This document shows positions 27,423-37,550 of a stretch of 64,000 nt of DNA, piece after piece. Made by a program: the position numbers and the translations under genes. Each line of letters starts with the position of its first letter. Positions within the stretch are counted from its first letter, which is position 1. Origin of the DNA: Clonostachys chloroleuca (taxonomy: Eukaryota > Ascomycota > Sordariomycetes > Hypocreales > Bionectriaceae); NCBI GenBank assembly GCA_037952775.1, contig JBANAY010000003.1, positions 30,690,001 through 30,754,000 on the forward strand, in the 5' to 3' direction. The notes beneath the pieces were generated by a model, which saw nothing but the letters and a program-made list of their open reading frames with translations, made no database searches and had not been told where the DNA came from.

Positions 27423-27866
27423 TTACAAGGCAAGCATAGCGGCGGCGACAGCCAAACCCGCGCCGATGAGCGGCTTGGTGGCACCACTGCCCCCATCGCC
27501 GCTCGTAGTCGAGGGCTGTGAGCTCTCTGTGCTGCTCTGGGTGCTGCCGGAGGTTTGCGATGCGGACGTCGCGCTACCAGATGAGCCTGAAGCGGATGAC
27601 TCGGCGGAAGTGGTGCTTCCAAGGAGGCCGGAAGAGGTGACAGAGGAGAGAGTGGTCGGGACGGTGATGGAGCTGACAAGATCTGTGGTGGTACCGGACG
27701 TTGAGCCTGATGTCACTGTGGCCGAGCTCAGAATGTCCGAGATCCTGCTCAGGGCGCTGGATGGGATGTCGGTGACTGAAATAGGCAGAATGGAGTAGAA
27801 GCCGGTGGTGTCCTGCGCCGAAGCCAGGGTGGCGGCGGTGGCAAGGATGATGGGTGCGGACCTCAT
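27423..27866 (-). CDS. Ser/Thr-rich GPI-anchor-type surface protein (147 aa)
   Basis: Single exon. A signal peptide (MRSAPIILATAATLASAQ) and a short conserved-looking start (DTTGFYSILPISVTDIP) lead into about 80 residues dominated by Ser, Thr and Gly. A hydrophobic C-terminal tail ends LIGAGLAVAAAMLAL after small residues (SGDGGSGATK), as expected for a GPI attachment signal. It is probably a heavily O-glycosylated wall or membrane protein. An upstream in-frame TTG would extend it by nine residues, but the ATG at the signal peptide is preferred. Confidence 0.8.
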   Translation of the reverse strand: MRSAPIILATAATLASAQDTTGFYSILPISVTDIPSSALSRISDILSSATVTSGSTSGTTTDLVSSITVPTTLSSVTSSGLLGSTTSAESSASGSSGSATSASQTSGSTQSSTESSQPSTTSGDGGSGATKPLIGAGLAVAAAMLAL

Positions 27867-28018
27867 TGTAACTGGCGGCTTGCTGGGTGTCAAATTAAGT
27901 TGGATGAATAGAGATGGAACGAATCAGACTGCTGATGGATGGATAGACAGGGGGAGATGATAAGATGGATGAAGGGGGAGAAAGAGTGCTGGATTGGAGA
28001 GCAGATGTAGGTTACGGA

Positions 28019-28026
28019 TTATATAG
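28019..28026 (-). promoter_or_regulatory. TATA-box-like element
   Basis: CTATATAA on the minus strand, about 155 bases before the start codon of the GPI-type protein. Function inferred from position. Confidence 0.35.
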
Positions 28027-29330
28027 ACCATCTTACGTGGCCACCTACAGATGTACACACTGTAGTGGCACAACGAGAATACGTACAGAGACAAAGAACA
28101 ACCAGCATGGCGGGAAGAGAAAGCCAAGACGCGGGGGCTGGTGGTGCTGGAGGCGTCATCGCCAACCTCACAGGCTGTGATCGCCTTCACAACGGCTACT
28201 TATTGGGCAGCCGCCGGCACTCTGAAACACCCCATGATGGACAAAGAAGGCAGCTCCTAAGCATGACGTAAATCTTGTGCTTAAATCCCACCAAAGGTTC
28301 CCCGCCTGTGCGCTCATTGGCTTTGTTGGGCTGGAGCTGAAAGGGCAAGAGGAAGGTCATGCAAAAGGTCACGGCGGCTTTCCTCTTTGATTCAGTGGCA
28401 TGACAGAAGCTCGTATTGTGTGTGCTGTAGCCGTGAATCGTGTCTGCCTGTGAGGCCTGAGCCGTACGACAGGGGGAGGGCTGATCGCTGGTCTGCGCCA
28501 CTGCGGATCATGACACAGGGATTATTGGCCTTTTAGGCGGAGGCTGGCTGTAGAATTCATTAATAATAATAATCAACATGAATTTCGTCAATCTACCTCT
28601 GAGCTTAGCAAACTTTGCTATCATGTTGTGCCATTTGTGGCGTGGGTGTTCTACCTCAACAGTGTGACCCGAAGTTGAGCACTGCGCCTCCATACTTGAA
28701 TTAATTGGTGAAAATTAGTGCATGAAAGTCTCACTGTTCTCGCCCACAGGGACTTTGTCTTGGGGCAGTGCTCACACTAGAATAAGCTTTGTACGCAGAA
28801 ACCCGGCGGCTGATATGCACATGGATATTGGACGCGCCCCTGCATCCTGCGCTGCATAATGAATGTATGTGCGAATAAGCTCATCCCTCTCTATTATTCG
28901 CAATATCATACTGCGTGCGTTCCCGCTATGGAATGCTAGTCGACGATCGTCGCATCTGGTAGAAGGCCCTGTGTGTTTGCCTGCAGACGTGTCGAGAGTG
29001 ACTGTGGCCGGACCTCACCATCTTCGTAGTACTATGACAGCATCCTCGGTGAAAGAAATGCCCGGTGCTGCCCGCCTAAATCACCCGAAGCTCGGTGATT
29101 CTAGGCTCCCTGAGGCGTCCTGGAATTCGGAATATCTTTGATACCTAGAATCTGACTCAAGCCCACAAAAATGGATGGAGATTTCGTCTATTTGTCCAGG
29201 AACGGGATAGCACATCTGGCATTGCCCCGTATTTGTCCCAGTGGAAGACATCCTATTGGTCCTTGGGAGGATAGTTCCTCAACGGATCATGGGATACACA
29301 TATTCTGATATTGCCAGACACTCGATGGGC

Positions 29331-29337
29331 TTTATAA
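29331..29337 (+). promoter_or_regulatory. TATA-box-like element
   Basis: TTTATAA lies about 90 bases before the upstream ATG (29426) and 140 before the preferred ATG of the alpha/beta hydrolase. It is followed by a C/T-rich leader. Function inferred. Confidence 0.35.
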
Positions 29338-29476
29338 CCGCCCTCAGCAGCTCGCTACCCGTTGCCATCTTCCCCTTTGATCTCCTCATTCTTTGAATTG
29401 CTCTTGGTCACTTCTTTGACCGATAATGGTGACACGAGAACGAGTTCATAAGGCGACACAAGCCCACGACACAACC

Positions 29477-30451
29477 ATGGCTAATCCCAGCCAACCGACA
29501 TTGGTACTGGTCCCGGGCTCATGGCATAGGGCTACCTGCTACAATAAGATCACCGAAATCCTTCAAGGAAGATACAAATTGAAATGTATCCAAGTCACAC
29601 TTCCCTCTACAACCGGGAATCCCGATGCCACGTTCAAAAACGATGTTGACGCCGCCCGTGACGCAATATCTAGCGAAACTCGCGCCGGCCGCAACGTCGT
29701 GGTTGTTGCGCACTCATATGGAGGCTTGGTCGGGAACAGCGCAATCAAGGGTTTTGCACCATCGCACGACCCTTCCCTTGGTGACTCATTCCAGTCGACA
29801 CCGACCACTGGTCAAGTTATTGGCCTGATTCTCATCGCCTCTGGCTATGCCCTTACTGGCGTCGCTTTCATGGACCCTTTCTTCGGCCATCCGCCACCTA
29901 GCTGGCGTATAAATAAAGAGACTGGGTTTGCCGATATCGTCCTTCCACCACGGCAGTTCTTTTACCACGACTTGCCGGAGGACGAGGCAGAGTACTGGGC
30001 GTCGCAGCTGACGCCCCATAGCCTCAAATCATTGTTCGAAGGAGGGGAGTATGTGTACTCTGGCTTTAGGGATGTGCCGTCATGGTATATCGGTACGATT
30101 GAGGATCAAGGGCTGCCGGTTGCGGCACAGCGAATGACAGTGGCCATGGCAAGAGGAATGGGAGCCAGTGTTGAGCACAGGGAGCTACCGACCAGCCACT
30201 CCCCGTTCCTAAGTCGACCCGAGGAGACTGTGGAAATCATGGTGGAGGCTGTCGAGGCCTTTACGGGGAAGCCGGTAGCGACAGATGGATCGAAGACGCA
30301 AGCACGTGGCACAGATGTGGTCATGCCCGAGGTGAGGCTTTGGAAGCCTTTTACGTGGTATAGGTTTGGGCTACCGTTTCTCTTTGGGCGCTTTTTGGGG
30401 AAGTGTGTATTAATCTTCCAATGGAGTAAAAGGCTTTGGAAGTCTAATTAG
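29477..30451 (+). CDS. Alpha/beta hydrolase, methylesterase-like (324 aa)
   Basis: Single exon. LVLVPGSWHRATCYNKI at the start (oxyanion region) and VVVVAHSYGGLVG with Ser80 as nucleophile identify the small AB-hydrolase group related to plant hydroxynitrile lyases and methylesterases. A catalytic His is likely in LPTSHSPFLSRPEE near the domain end. The last 50 residues add a basic/aromatic segment (KPFTWYRFGLPFLFGRFLGK) that could sit on a membrane and goes beyond the usual ~270-residue domain. An upstream in-frame ATG at 29426 would add 17 polar residues; the inner ATG directly before the domain is preferred. Substrate unknown. Confidence 0.85.
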   Translation: MANPSQPTLVLVPGSWHRATCYNKITEILQGRYKLKCIQVTLPSTTGNPDATFKNDVDAARDAISSETRAGRNVVVVAHSYGGLVGNSAIKGFAPSHDPSLGDSFQSTPTTGQVIGLILIASGYALTGVAFMDPFFGHPPPSWRINKETGFADIVLPPRQFFYHDLPEDEAEYWASQLTPHSLKSLFEGGEYVYSGFRDVPSWYIGTIEDQGLPVAAQRMTVAMARGMGASVEHRELPTSHSPFLSRPEETVEIMVEAVEAFTGKPVATDGSKTQARGTDVVMPEVRLWKPFTWYRFGLPFLFGRFLGKCVLIFQWSKRLWKSN

Positions 30452-31061
30452 TACGGCGGATTCCGATGGTTGGGTTTGGCGGATATCGTTTCCTTATGTT
30501 CAAAACCTTGTGCGAGTAGGCAATATCATAGTAGACAATTCAATTCCACTTATGAATAGGCCTTGAATTTTCAACGAGAAGTATCGCAGTTTGATAAGCA
30601 TAATCTCTACGTCAAAACTCAGCCGTTATGGGCTTGCGACTGCGCGAAGTCCTTCGGGAAAATGGGCCAATGAAGAGTGAAAAAGCAACATGATACAACC
30701 ATTTGATTAGAATTCTGAAAATCCTAAGGTTCAATTATTGTCGCCCGGCGATAAAGTCACCATGGAGTTTACTGCGATTAAGGCTCAGAGCGAAAAAGCT
30801 TGATATTCGTATCATGGCCCTGCCGTCCGCATGATCTCTTTCACGAACTCTAATCCCTCTAATAATCGCTACTTAAGAGTTGCCATCCCTCGCATTCGAG
30901 AAAACACCCAACTTGCTACACAACCAAAGTTTAAACACTACCGCATACAACACCACACAAAAGTCTTCCAGCACAATACCACCCACACAGTCCATCAAAA
31001 GCCGAGTACCCGTCAAAAAATTACAACATTGTAATAACGGCATCGCCATATTCAATCCAAA
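30452..31061. other. Spacer upstream of the I9-like gene
   Basis: No gene recognised. The last 250 bases are rich in A and C and free of G-rich motifs, as in a fungal 5' leader. Short frames here carry no motif. Confidence 0.45.
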
Positions 31062-31759
31062 ATGTATCTAAAATACCCTACCGACCTCCCTTCTGCCACG
31101 GCTACAGTCCAAGGACTCCCCCGCCGTCCACTGCGCCTACAGTCGAGAAAGTAGTTCCTCTCCACCCTGGAAAGTTTCTCATCAAACTCAAGGAAGATGT
31201 TGATCCCGACATCTGGAGGCACGTCAAGTGGGACGAGGACATCCACGGCAAGAGCTCTGACGACAAGGGAATTTACACGGGTCTTGAGGAAGTTCTGAAA
31301 TACTTGGAGGAGAAAGAGGGTTACATTGGTTCGTATGACGATGACGTTCTGGACCAGATGAAACAGCACCCAGACGTAGGAAAAGACCCTTTCAAAACTG
31401 ATTTTGTTCGCATGCTAACTCTCTTGCAGACCGAATCTGCAGAGGACTACCTGTACACGTGGAACGATACGGTGCTCGGCAAGAATGAGCTTGGTGAGAC
31501 GATTGTCAAGGATGTGCCACTGTTCGGAAACGAAAAAGTATACCAGGAAAAGGGGGGCCATAAAGAGAAGGGTAAGGGAAAAGGAGGAGAGGAGAGTAAG
31601 GACGAGGGGGGAAAGAAAGAAAAGCTTAAGAAGCAGAAGGAAAAGGAGACACAAGAGGGGCAAGGGAAGGAGCAAGAACATCAGAAGCAGGAAAAGTACC
31701 AGGATGATCAGATAGAAAAGGAGAAAGAGGAGAAGAAAGATGAGCAGGAAGAGGAAAAA

Positions 31760-31800
<41 letters not shown>

Positions 31801-32011
31801 AGAACAGAAGAAAAAGGAAGAGGAGAAGGAAGAGGAGGATAGAAGAGCAGCAGCAAAGAAGGAGCAGAAGGAGGAAGAGGCTATCGAAGACATGTTCATG
31901 TCAGACGCTGAGAAGAAAGCGAGAGAGAGGCACAGGATTAAAGAGGAGGAATGGATTGAATGGTATCACTGGCTTGCTGTGCTTCCATTGTTCACGTGTG
32001 TCGTCTCGTAG
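31062..32011 (+). CDS. I9 (subtilisin propeptide)-like domain fused to Glu/Lys-rich tail (316 aa)
   Basis: Residues about 30-110 resemble the peptidase S8 propeptide / inhibitor I9 fold: HPGKFLIKLKEDVDPDIW, then EDIHGKSS, then GYIGSYDDDVLDQMKQHPDV. These match the usual strand-helix-strand-helix pattern with its hPDV ending. No S8 protease domain follows. Instead there are about 140 residues almost entirely of Glu, Lys, Gln and Asp, encoded partly by a GAA repeat, then EEWIEWYHWLAVLPLF and a hydrophobic end. The first ATG and the domain are in different frames. One extra C in the C5 run at 31117-31121 joins them (start MYLKYPTDLPSATATVQG) and gives exactly 317 codons. A weakly scored intron 31107-31174 could also join them but would remove the first strand. 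Confidence 0.65.
31755..31805 (+). repeat. (GAA/GAG)n microsatellite inside the acidic tail
   Basis: Imperfect GAA/GAG trinucleotide repeats with an uninterrupted GAA run around 31760-31780. They encode a poly-Glu tract. Copy number probably varies between strains without breaking the frame. Confidence 0.8.
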
Positions 32012-32489
32012 GAGACGAGGGTTGTGGTATCCTTATGTAGTCATGCCTTTTTTTGTATAATCAAATGAAGGTTTCTTTATTAATGAGAGCAGTTGCCCTT
32101 ATCTTGTGGTAATGTGGTCTAGTGGATGTTGCAAACAGGGAGCCGCCTACGAAATGCCTAAGACATGAACGGGTGTGGTTCGATGGATGTGGAGGTTACG
32201 GGTGAGGAAATAGCCACTGAAAGACGAGCCACATTGGGGACTAGATCAAACCGACTAGCCTATCCTAAATAGAGAGGGAGATGTAAGGGAAACGTGATTT
32301 GTGGAAATGGCTTAATTAGCCGAACATGGATAAATTGGAGGCTTGTGTGTGGATGAAACGTCTTCTCTATCTATCGCGGGGGGTTTTGAGAATATATAAA
32401 GATGATGACCTGGGAGACTCACATTGCTGGATACGTTAGAAAAGGATCAACCTGAGCTATGATCCCGATAGTAACAATCATACAACCAC
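32012..32489. other. Spacer upstream of the alpha-fucosidase
   Basis: Holds the 3' end of the I9-like gene and the fucosidase promoter. No other feature recognised. Confidence 0.45.
32393..32400 (+). promoter_or_regulatory. TATA-box of the fucosidase gene
   Basis: TATATAAA, preceded by a G run, lies about 90 bases before the GH29 start codon. Strong match; function inferred. Confidence 0.5.
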
Positions 32490-34040
32490 ATGCGTCTCAA
32501 TGATATCATGGTTCGACCGGGAATCTATTGTGCGATAACGCTTCTCGGTGTCCCGGGCTATGCATCGCTTTCTCAAACACTCCCTGAGCCGTATCTTCAG
32601 GTTCCAGAAGCTCGGCAGCTTGAATGGCATAGTCTTGAATATTACGCCTTTGTTCACTTTGGACACAACACCTTCACGGGCGAGGAATGGGGCCGTAGCC
32701 AGAGTCCGCCGGACGTTTTCAACCCAACCAGCCTCGATACAGACCAATGGGCTCAATCGTTTGCCAAAGCAGGCATGGAAGGGATGATCCTGACAGCCAA
32801 GCACCACGATGGGATGGCTCTGTGGAACAGCAGCACAACCACATACAAGATTGCCAACTCGGCATGGGCAAAGAATAGGACAGAGCAGGGTCTCGATTCA
32901 GACGTTGTGCGGATGGCAGCCGAGTCGGCCAAGAAGTACAGCATCCGGTTCGGCATCTATCTTTCGCCGTGGGACATCCACCGGGACCCGGCAATGCCCA
33001 AACCAGGCCTTGCTGGAACGATCTTTGACGAGCCGCAAATCTTTGGCGATGCGTCCACAGGGGACTACAACGAGCTTTATTCCCAGCAGCTGAAAGAACT
33101 TCTCACCATGGAGCTCAGCGATGGATCCAAGATAGAAGTGTTCGAACTCTGGCTGGATGGCGCAAGCGGTTCCGACACAGTGCAGACATTTGACTGGGCC
33201 CGATACCGAGACATCATCCGGGAACATCAGCCTGAAGCTGTGATGTGGGGTCACCAAGGAGTTGACGCTCGCTGGGTTGGGAACGAGGATGGGTACACGC
33301 TCGAGACTAACTGGCATACCATCAATGTAACCCAGGATGATGCTCGCCTGAGTGAACAGGACTTAATGGTTGGGGCACGCGATGGCACATACTGGACACC
33401 GGCGGAATCAGACGCACGGATTCGAGCTGGGTGGTTTTGGCATGAGGAAGAGAAGCCCAAGGCAGGTGACGCTCTGATGGACATGTACTTGAAGACGGTC
33501 GGCCGCAGTGTCACATTGAACTTGGATGTGCCACCGGATACGAGAGGGTTGGTCGAAGACGGAGATATTGCTTCGTTGATGGAATTCAAGGACTTGCGCG
33601 AATCATTGTTGGGCAAGGGGATCCTTAAACCAGGGGCGAATGTTACAACGAGTAGCGTCCGCGAAGGTGATAGCGACGCCTATGGCCCCCAAAACTTGCT
33701 GGATGGGCGAGATGATAGTTACTGGGCTTTGGACGATGATGAAACCACCGGATGGGTCGAGATTAACCTTGACTATGAGCGCCCTGTAAGTGGCTTCATC
33801 TTGCAAGAGCATATCACGCTCGGCCAACGCGTCGGAAGCTACACAATCGAGGCTTTCGTAGGCGGCGAGTACACGATCGTTGTCAATGGGACCTCGATAG
33901 GTTACAAGCGCATTGATGTCCTCTCAAATACAGTGAGCACGAGCCAGATTCGCCTCAGCATCACTCAGTCAAATGCAGTACCAGTACTTCAACAGTTTCA
34001 AGTACTTGGGTCAAGCGATACTTCAAACACGACTCGTTGA
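32490..34040 (+). CDS. Alpha-L-fucosidase, GH29, with C-terminal F5/8C-type domain (516 aa)
   Basis: Single exon. A hydrophobic N-terminus (RPGIYCAITLLGVPGYASL) acts as signal peptide. The GH29 catalytic barrel shows YYAFVHFGHNTFTGEEWG (about 51-68), LTAKHHDGMALW (101-112), GIYLSPWDIH, and FELWLDGASG with the likely nucleophile Asp223. WGHQGVDARWVGNEDG follows. After the barrel, residues about 375-510 form a discoidin/F5-8C-type beta-sandwich (NLLDGRDDSYWALDD, WVEINLDYERPVSGF). This order is typical of the GH29-B type acting on alpha-1,3/1,4-fucosides of plant glycans. It is an extracellular enzyme. It converges on the Zn2Cys6 gene next door, whose stop is 138 bases away. Confidence 0.93.
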   Translation: MRLNDIMVRPGIYCAITLLGVPGYASLSQTLPEPYLQVPEARQLEWHSLEYYAFVHFGHNTFTGEEWGRSQSPPDVFNPTSLDTDQWAQSFAKAGMEGMILTAKHHDGMALWNSSTTTYKIANSAWAKNRTEQGLDSDVVRMAAESAKKYSIRFGIYLSPWDIHRDPAMPKPGLAGTIFDEPQIFGDASTGDYNELYSQQLKELLTMELSDGSKIEVFELWLDGASGSDTVQTFDWARYRDIIREHQPEAVMWGHQGVDARWVGNEDGYTLETNWHTINVTQDDARLSEQDLMVGARDGTYWTPAESDARIRAGWFWHEEEKPKAGDALMDMYLKTVGRSVTLNLDVPPDTRGLVEDGDIASLMEFKDLRESLLGKGILKPGANVTTSSVREGDSDAYGPQNLLDGRDDSYWALDDDETTGWVEINLDYERPVSGFILQEHITLGQRVGSYTIEAFVGGEYTIVVNGTSIGYKRIDVLSNTVSTSQIRLSITQSNAVPVLQQFQVLGSSDTSNTTR

Positions 34041-34178
34041 TCAGAATGCATCCTGGTATAGAGAGTTTTAGGTAATAAGGTGATAAGAAGAGTATAAGAA
34101 GAGCATTTCGGTTATTTGCATGTAGTATCAGACGCAGAACACGCCTAGATGTAGCAATGCTGCCGGATAGAAAGCTGA

Positions 34179-35804
34179 TCAGATGCTATCGTCTGCAAAG
34201 TAGCTCAATATCTGATCTGCGTTTTTCAGGGTGGCTTCCAATTCCTTTCTCTCCCTGGGGTAGCGCCCTATGTTGTTGTTTATTTCTAGGATAGAATCTA
34301 GGAGATATTCTTTCTCTTCGCTATTGGCAGCCTCATAGCTAAAGAATATCGGCCTTACCATGTCAATAGCAATGACCGATTCCAAAGATCGCACGTATGG
34401 TATCATCTTCCAAACATAGACGCTGACTTCCCTAAACTCGGTTGAAAGGGTGATGTCCAGAGCGCCCCATATGTCGACCAAATTGCTTATCATTCGCATG
34501 ATGGCTAGACGAACAAGGAGAATTTTCTGATACATTGATGCAAGAAAGACTGAATCGAAGGAATATTTGTGTCCTGTGATGGACTCATCATCGGGAGTTT
34601 TCGTAATGACGCCTTCTTCAAGCGCCTTTTCCCATAGTCTAAAAGGCTTGTCTTTGAGCGCTTCTCTGAGGCACTGCAGTTCGTCGCAGATTTGAAGGGC
34701 TTGGGCGGCCGTTTCAGTTGTCGAAGAATAACGGCATACTTGTTGATACTCTGGAAGTAGGGCATACAGCTGTTTCGAACACCCATAGAGAACCCAGACG
34801 TCATCGATCAAATATGGGCGGACATCATTGAGGGGCACCATATGATCCGCGCAGTAAGATAAAGCCTCTTTCCATGGTGATTTATAAAGAAAAGCATTTT
34901 CTTTGTTTCTAGAGTCGTCACGTAACTAGTATGAGATTTGCCTGTTAGATGCAAACTCCCCCAAACGCTTAGAAAAGAGGAGGTACCTACCAGAAGCCCG
35001 TGGACTTCGTTTGTCGCAGCAACATCAAGCTCATCCTCAACATCGGGGGGGCCTCTCTGACGAAATACCTCTCTTATCGCCTTGAGGTGAATTCCCCTCT
35101 GATGAGGGTCACGATTAAATAGCCTGGTTGTTCGTTCAAGGAGTACCATGGCAGCTAGAGTCTCTACGTCACGATGTTGATCGTTGAGCAAAGCTCGCCC
35201 AAGGCTTCTCAAAGCCTTCCCGTACTGCGGCATGCCCATGAGCCCACCCTGCTGGAGATCGCGGCGCCGAAAACTGGACCATGCGGAGCAAAACAGATCT
35301 GTTGAGTCGCGTAGACAGGGACTTCTAGCGAGACGTTTCGGCAGCTCCGGCAGGTAGGTCATGTAAATGCCTGCAACCCCTATCCGGCCGCGCTCCATGT
35401 TGCCGACGAGACGTAACCCAACGCGATCAGCGACAGTAGTAGGGTTGCTTCTGGGAGTGGCCTGTAGGAGGCCGTACCCGGCACTTTCATCGTCAACCTT
35501 CGCATACTGAACTTTCCGCAGACGTAGAGAAGACCCTGAGTGGTTAGTTTGTGGCGATCCCTTCCTGCCCGAACTCACGTCCGAGGTTTTGTGGACAATG
35601 AACTTGATGAGAGATGTTGGCCCGGGGCATTTGACGTTCATCTGTTTACACTGAGCGCACGTTGGCCATGTTTCGTCGCACTAGACGAGCTATAGGTCAA
35701 TTTCTGAGTATGCTTCAAGAGGCGGAAGGTCGAGGCACACAGCATACCTTGATCCTCCTCTGCTTACAGATACGACACCCTGCGGATTTTGGCACGCCTG
35801 GCAT
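34179..35804 (-). CDS. Zn2Cys6 transcription factor (497 aa)
   Basis: Three exons on the minus strand: 35804-35748, 35680-34991 and 34925-34179. Introns are GTATGC..CTAG and GTAGGT..CTAG, both phase 0. The binuclear zinc cluster is split by the first intron after CRICKQRRIK. It continues CDETWPTCAQCKQMNVKC, giving C-x2-C-x6-C-x6-C-x2-C-x6-C at residues 10-37. The remaining 450 residues look like the helical fungal regulator middle region (ALRSLGRALLNDQHRDVETL, LLERTTRLFNRDP). Such proteins bind CGG-type sites as dimers in the nucleus. Its position beside the fucosidase suggests, but does not prove, a link. Confidence 0.88.
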
Positions 35805-36666
35805 TACTGAGATTGCGCCCTTGACTCAGGTACCAAGTAACTAGAGGTGCGATGAGACCAGCCAAAGCATACATATAAGCACGAGCAAGAGAGGAGTTTG
35901 CCTTAATTATAAACTGGCAATATTAAATATCGCAGGAAAAGATGCTCTAAAAATACAAGGGCAGTGTGTCATGACGAAGGGAACATATTTTGGGAAAATT
36001 TGGCCCCATCTTGCCAGGGCTCGACTCCAATCAGATTCTCTGTCTGCTGCCAAATACCTAGCTTGCTTATGTAGAGATTGGTGTTTGCTAACCAGGACAA
36101 GCTAGGGCTTTAGTTCATCAGTCCTGAATAGGATCACCTCGCGCAACTTGCCCCTTTCGGCAACATTGCTAGGCTGGTCGGGGTTAAGTTGAAGAAACCA
36201 CGAGTGCCCCCGGTAAACAAAAGAACACGGCAAGTTTACTATACCATCACCAACACAATCAAGGAGAAAACATTCTTCTTCTTCTTCCAAGTACGGCGTG
36301 TGGTTTGCCTAATCGGGAAACTCAAGAGTATGATAACCCCTCACCACTCACTAGTTGTATGAAGGTGGTCTGAAAGCGAGAAGAAAAGGCCTTTACTTGG
36401 GGGATATAAGCTCGTAAACAACTTACATCGCCGTCATAAAAGAATCACATAACTTCAGAAACAGCGATGAATAGATTGTACGGTTCGCTGCCTTTTACAT
36501 CGAGGTTTCTGACGATATACGACGTTTGCTTGCGACTCTCCCTATATTTCCATTCTTCAACTCTTATACTAACGCAGATTAGCGGTCTTGCAAGAAATGT
36601 TACCATCTTCGCATTAGTCCGAGATAAATTAATTCTATAGGTACTTAGAGCATATTGAAACGCTTG

Positions 36667-36694
36667 GGTCTAATTTTTTAGACCAACATTGGTC
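36667..36694. repeat. Two adjacent short palindromes
   Basis: GGTCTAA-TTTT-TTAGACC (36667-36684) shares its last bases with GACCAA-CA-TTGGTC (36681-36694). Both are perfect. Function unknown; could be a relic of transposon ends. Confidence 0.5.
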
Positions 36695-37236
36695 GGTTAG
36701 CCAATCTAGAATGACCTTATCGACTGAGTTGCTTGTCCAAGAACTCAGTACGCGCCAGCTCCTGAGATACATCATTGAGGCATCAAGAGTGTGTCAATGC
36801 TGTGGAATTGCCGTAATACTGATAATCCAACTATAATGCAACGAGATCAAGAGTGGGAAAACTATCATTCGTACTTGCTACTGATGTTCGGGGTTCACCC
36901 ATATCCTCACCACATGAGCTATTCGCAATTACGCCGAGTGCGGGAGGGGCAGTGGCAAGAGCAGACTGAGAAGTTGCTATGATGAACTGTGCAGGTCTGG
37001 GACGTTCTAGGTGTGAGTTCTATTTGTTTGTTGGTAATGGCTGGTCCACACTGTGGTCCTATTTGAGGGGAAACAGGAGCTATGGTGAGATTTCAATCTC
37101 TAGAATTGAGAAGCATCCCTACGTCCCGCAACATTATCTTGATCGAGATGAATTTGATCATAAAACGTAGAGTCGCCCTGTCTTTTAGTGTGGAGCAATC
37201 CGGACATTGCACCTACATATTTAATATTTTTTGGTA

Positions 37237-37253
37237 TTTTTTTTTTTTTTTTT
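37237..37253. repeat. T homopolymer, 17 bases
   Basis: Uninterrupted T run about 70 bases left of the MITE. It may mark an older insertion end or simply be slippage. Confidence 0.7.
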
Positions 37254-37324
37254 GCCATATGCAAGGGGTATATCCCAAGATCAGGCTACACGTGACTTGT
37301 TGCGCACTTTTCTTTGGACTTCAA

Positions 37325-37550
37325 TATCCAACCACCACACTTCACTATTTGGCCACCTGCCTCCACTTGACTGTAGCTTAACCCAATCATATTCCCTCTC
37401 CGGGGGCTCTCGCCGCCCCCGAAACCCCCGGAACTAACCCTACTAACCCCTAACCCAACCCCTAACCTAACCTAACCAATCGTAGGGGGGCAGATTGTTG
37501 GGCTTCAGCCACATTTAGGTGGCCAAATAGTGAAGTGTGGTGGTTGGATA
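37325..37550. mobile_element. MITE, Tc1/mariner-type (TA target duplication)
   Basis: A 34-base perfect inverted repeat occupies 37325-37358 and 37517-37550. Its outermost bases are TA on both sides, so the element proper is TCCAACCACC...GGTGGTTGGA (37327-37548, 222 bases) flanked by a TA duplication, the mark of Tc1/mariner/pogo elements. The terminal repeats continue imperfectly inward. The interior has no coding capacity. It includes a GC-rich stretch (GGGGGCTCTCGCCGCCCCCG, which can fold) and an imperfect telomere-like tract of CCCTAA/CCTAA units (37432-37480). It must rely on a transposase encoded elsewhere. Family name unknown. Confidence 0.85.

Larger units (their letters stand above)
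27867..29476. other. Divergent spacer, 1.6 kb
   Basis: Should hold the promoters of the GPI-type protein (minus) and the second hydrolase (plus). A 92-codon frame at 28863-29141 has no motif. No RNA gene seen. Confidence 0.45.

Noticed and set aside
31626..31899. Ser- and Leu-rich frames opposite the Glu/Lys tail
   Set aside because: Direct consequence of the GAA/GAG repeat read in other frames.
32104..32160. Possible tRNA remnant (GTGGTCTAGTGG)
   Set aside because: Only the D-arm-like string is present; no T arm or acceptor stem can be drawn.
37432..37482. Telomere or chromosome end
   Set aside because: The CCCTAA-like units are imperfect, short and enclosed by the MITE inverted repeats, with ordinary genes on both sides.
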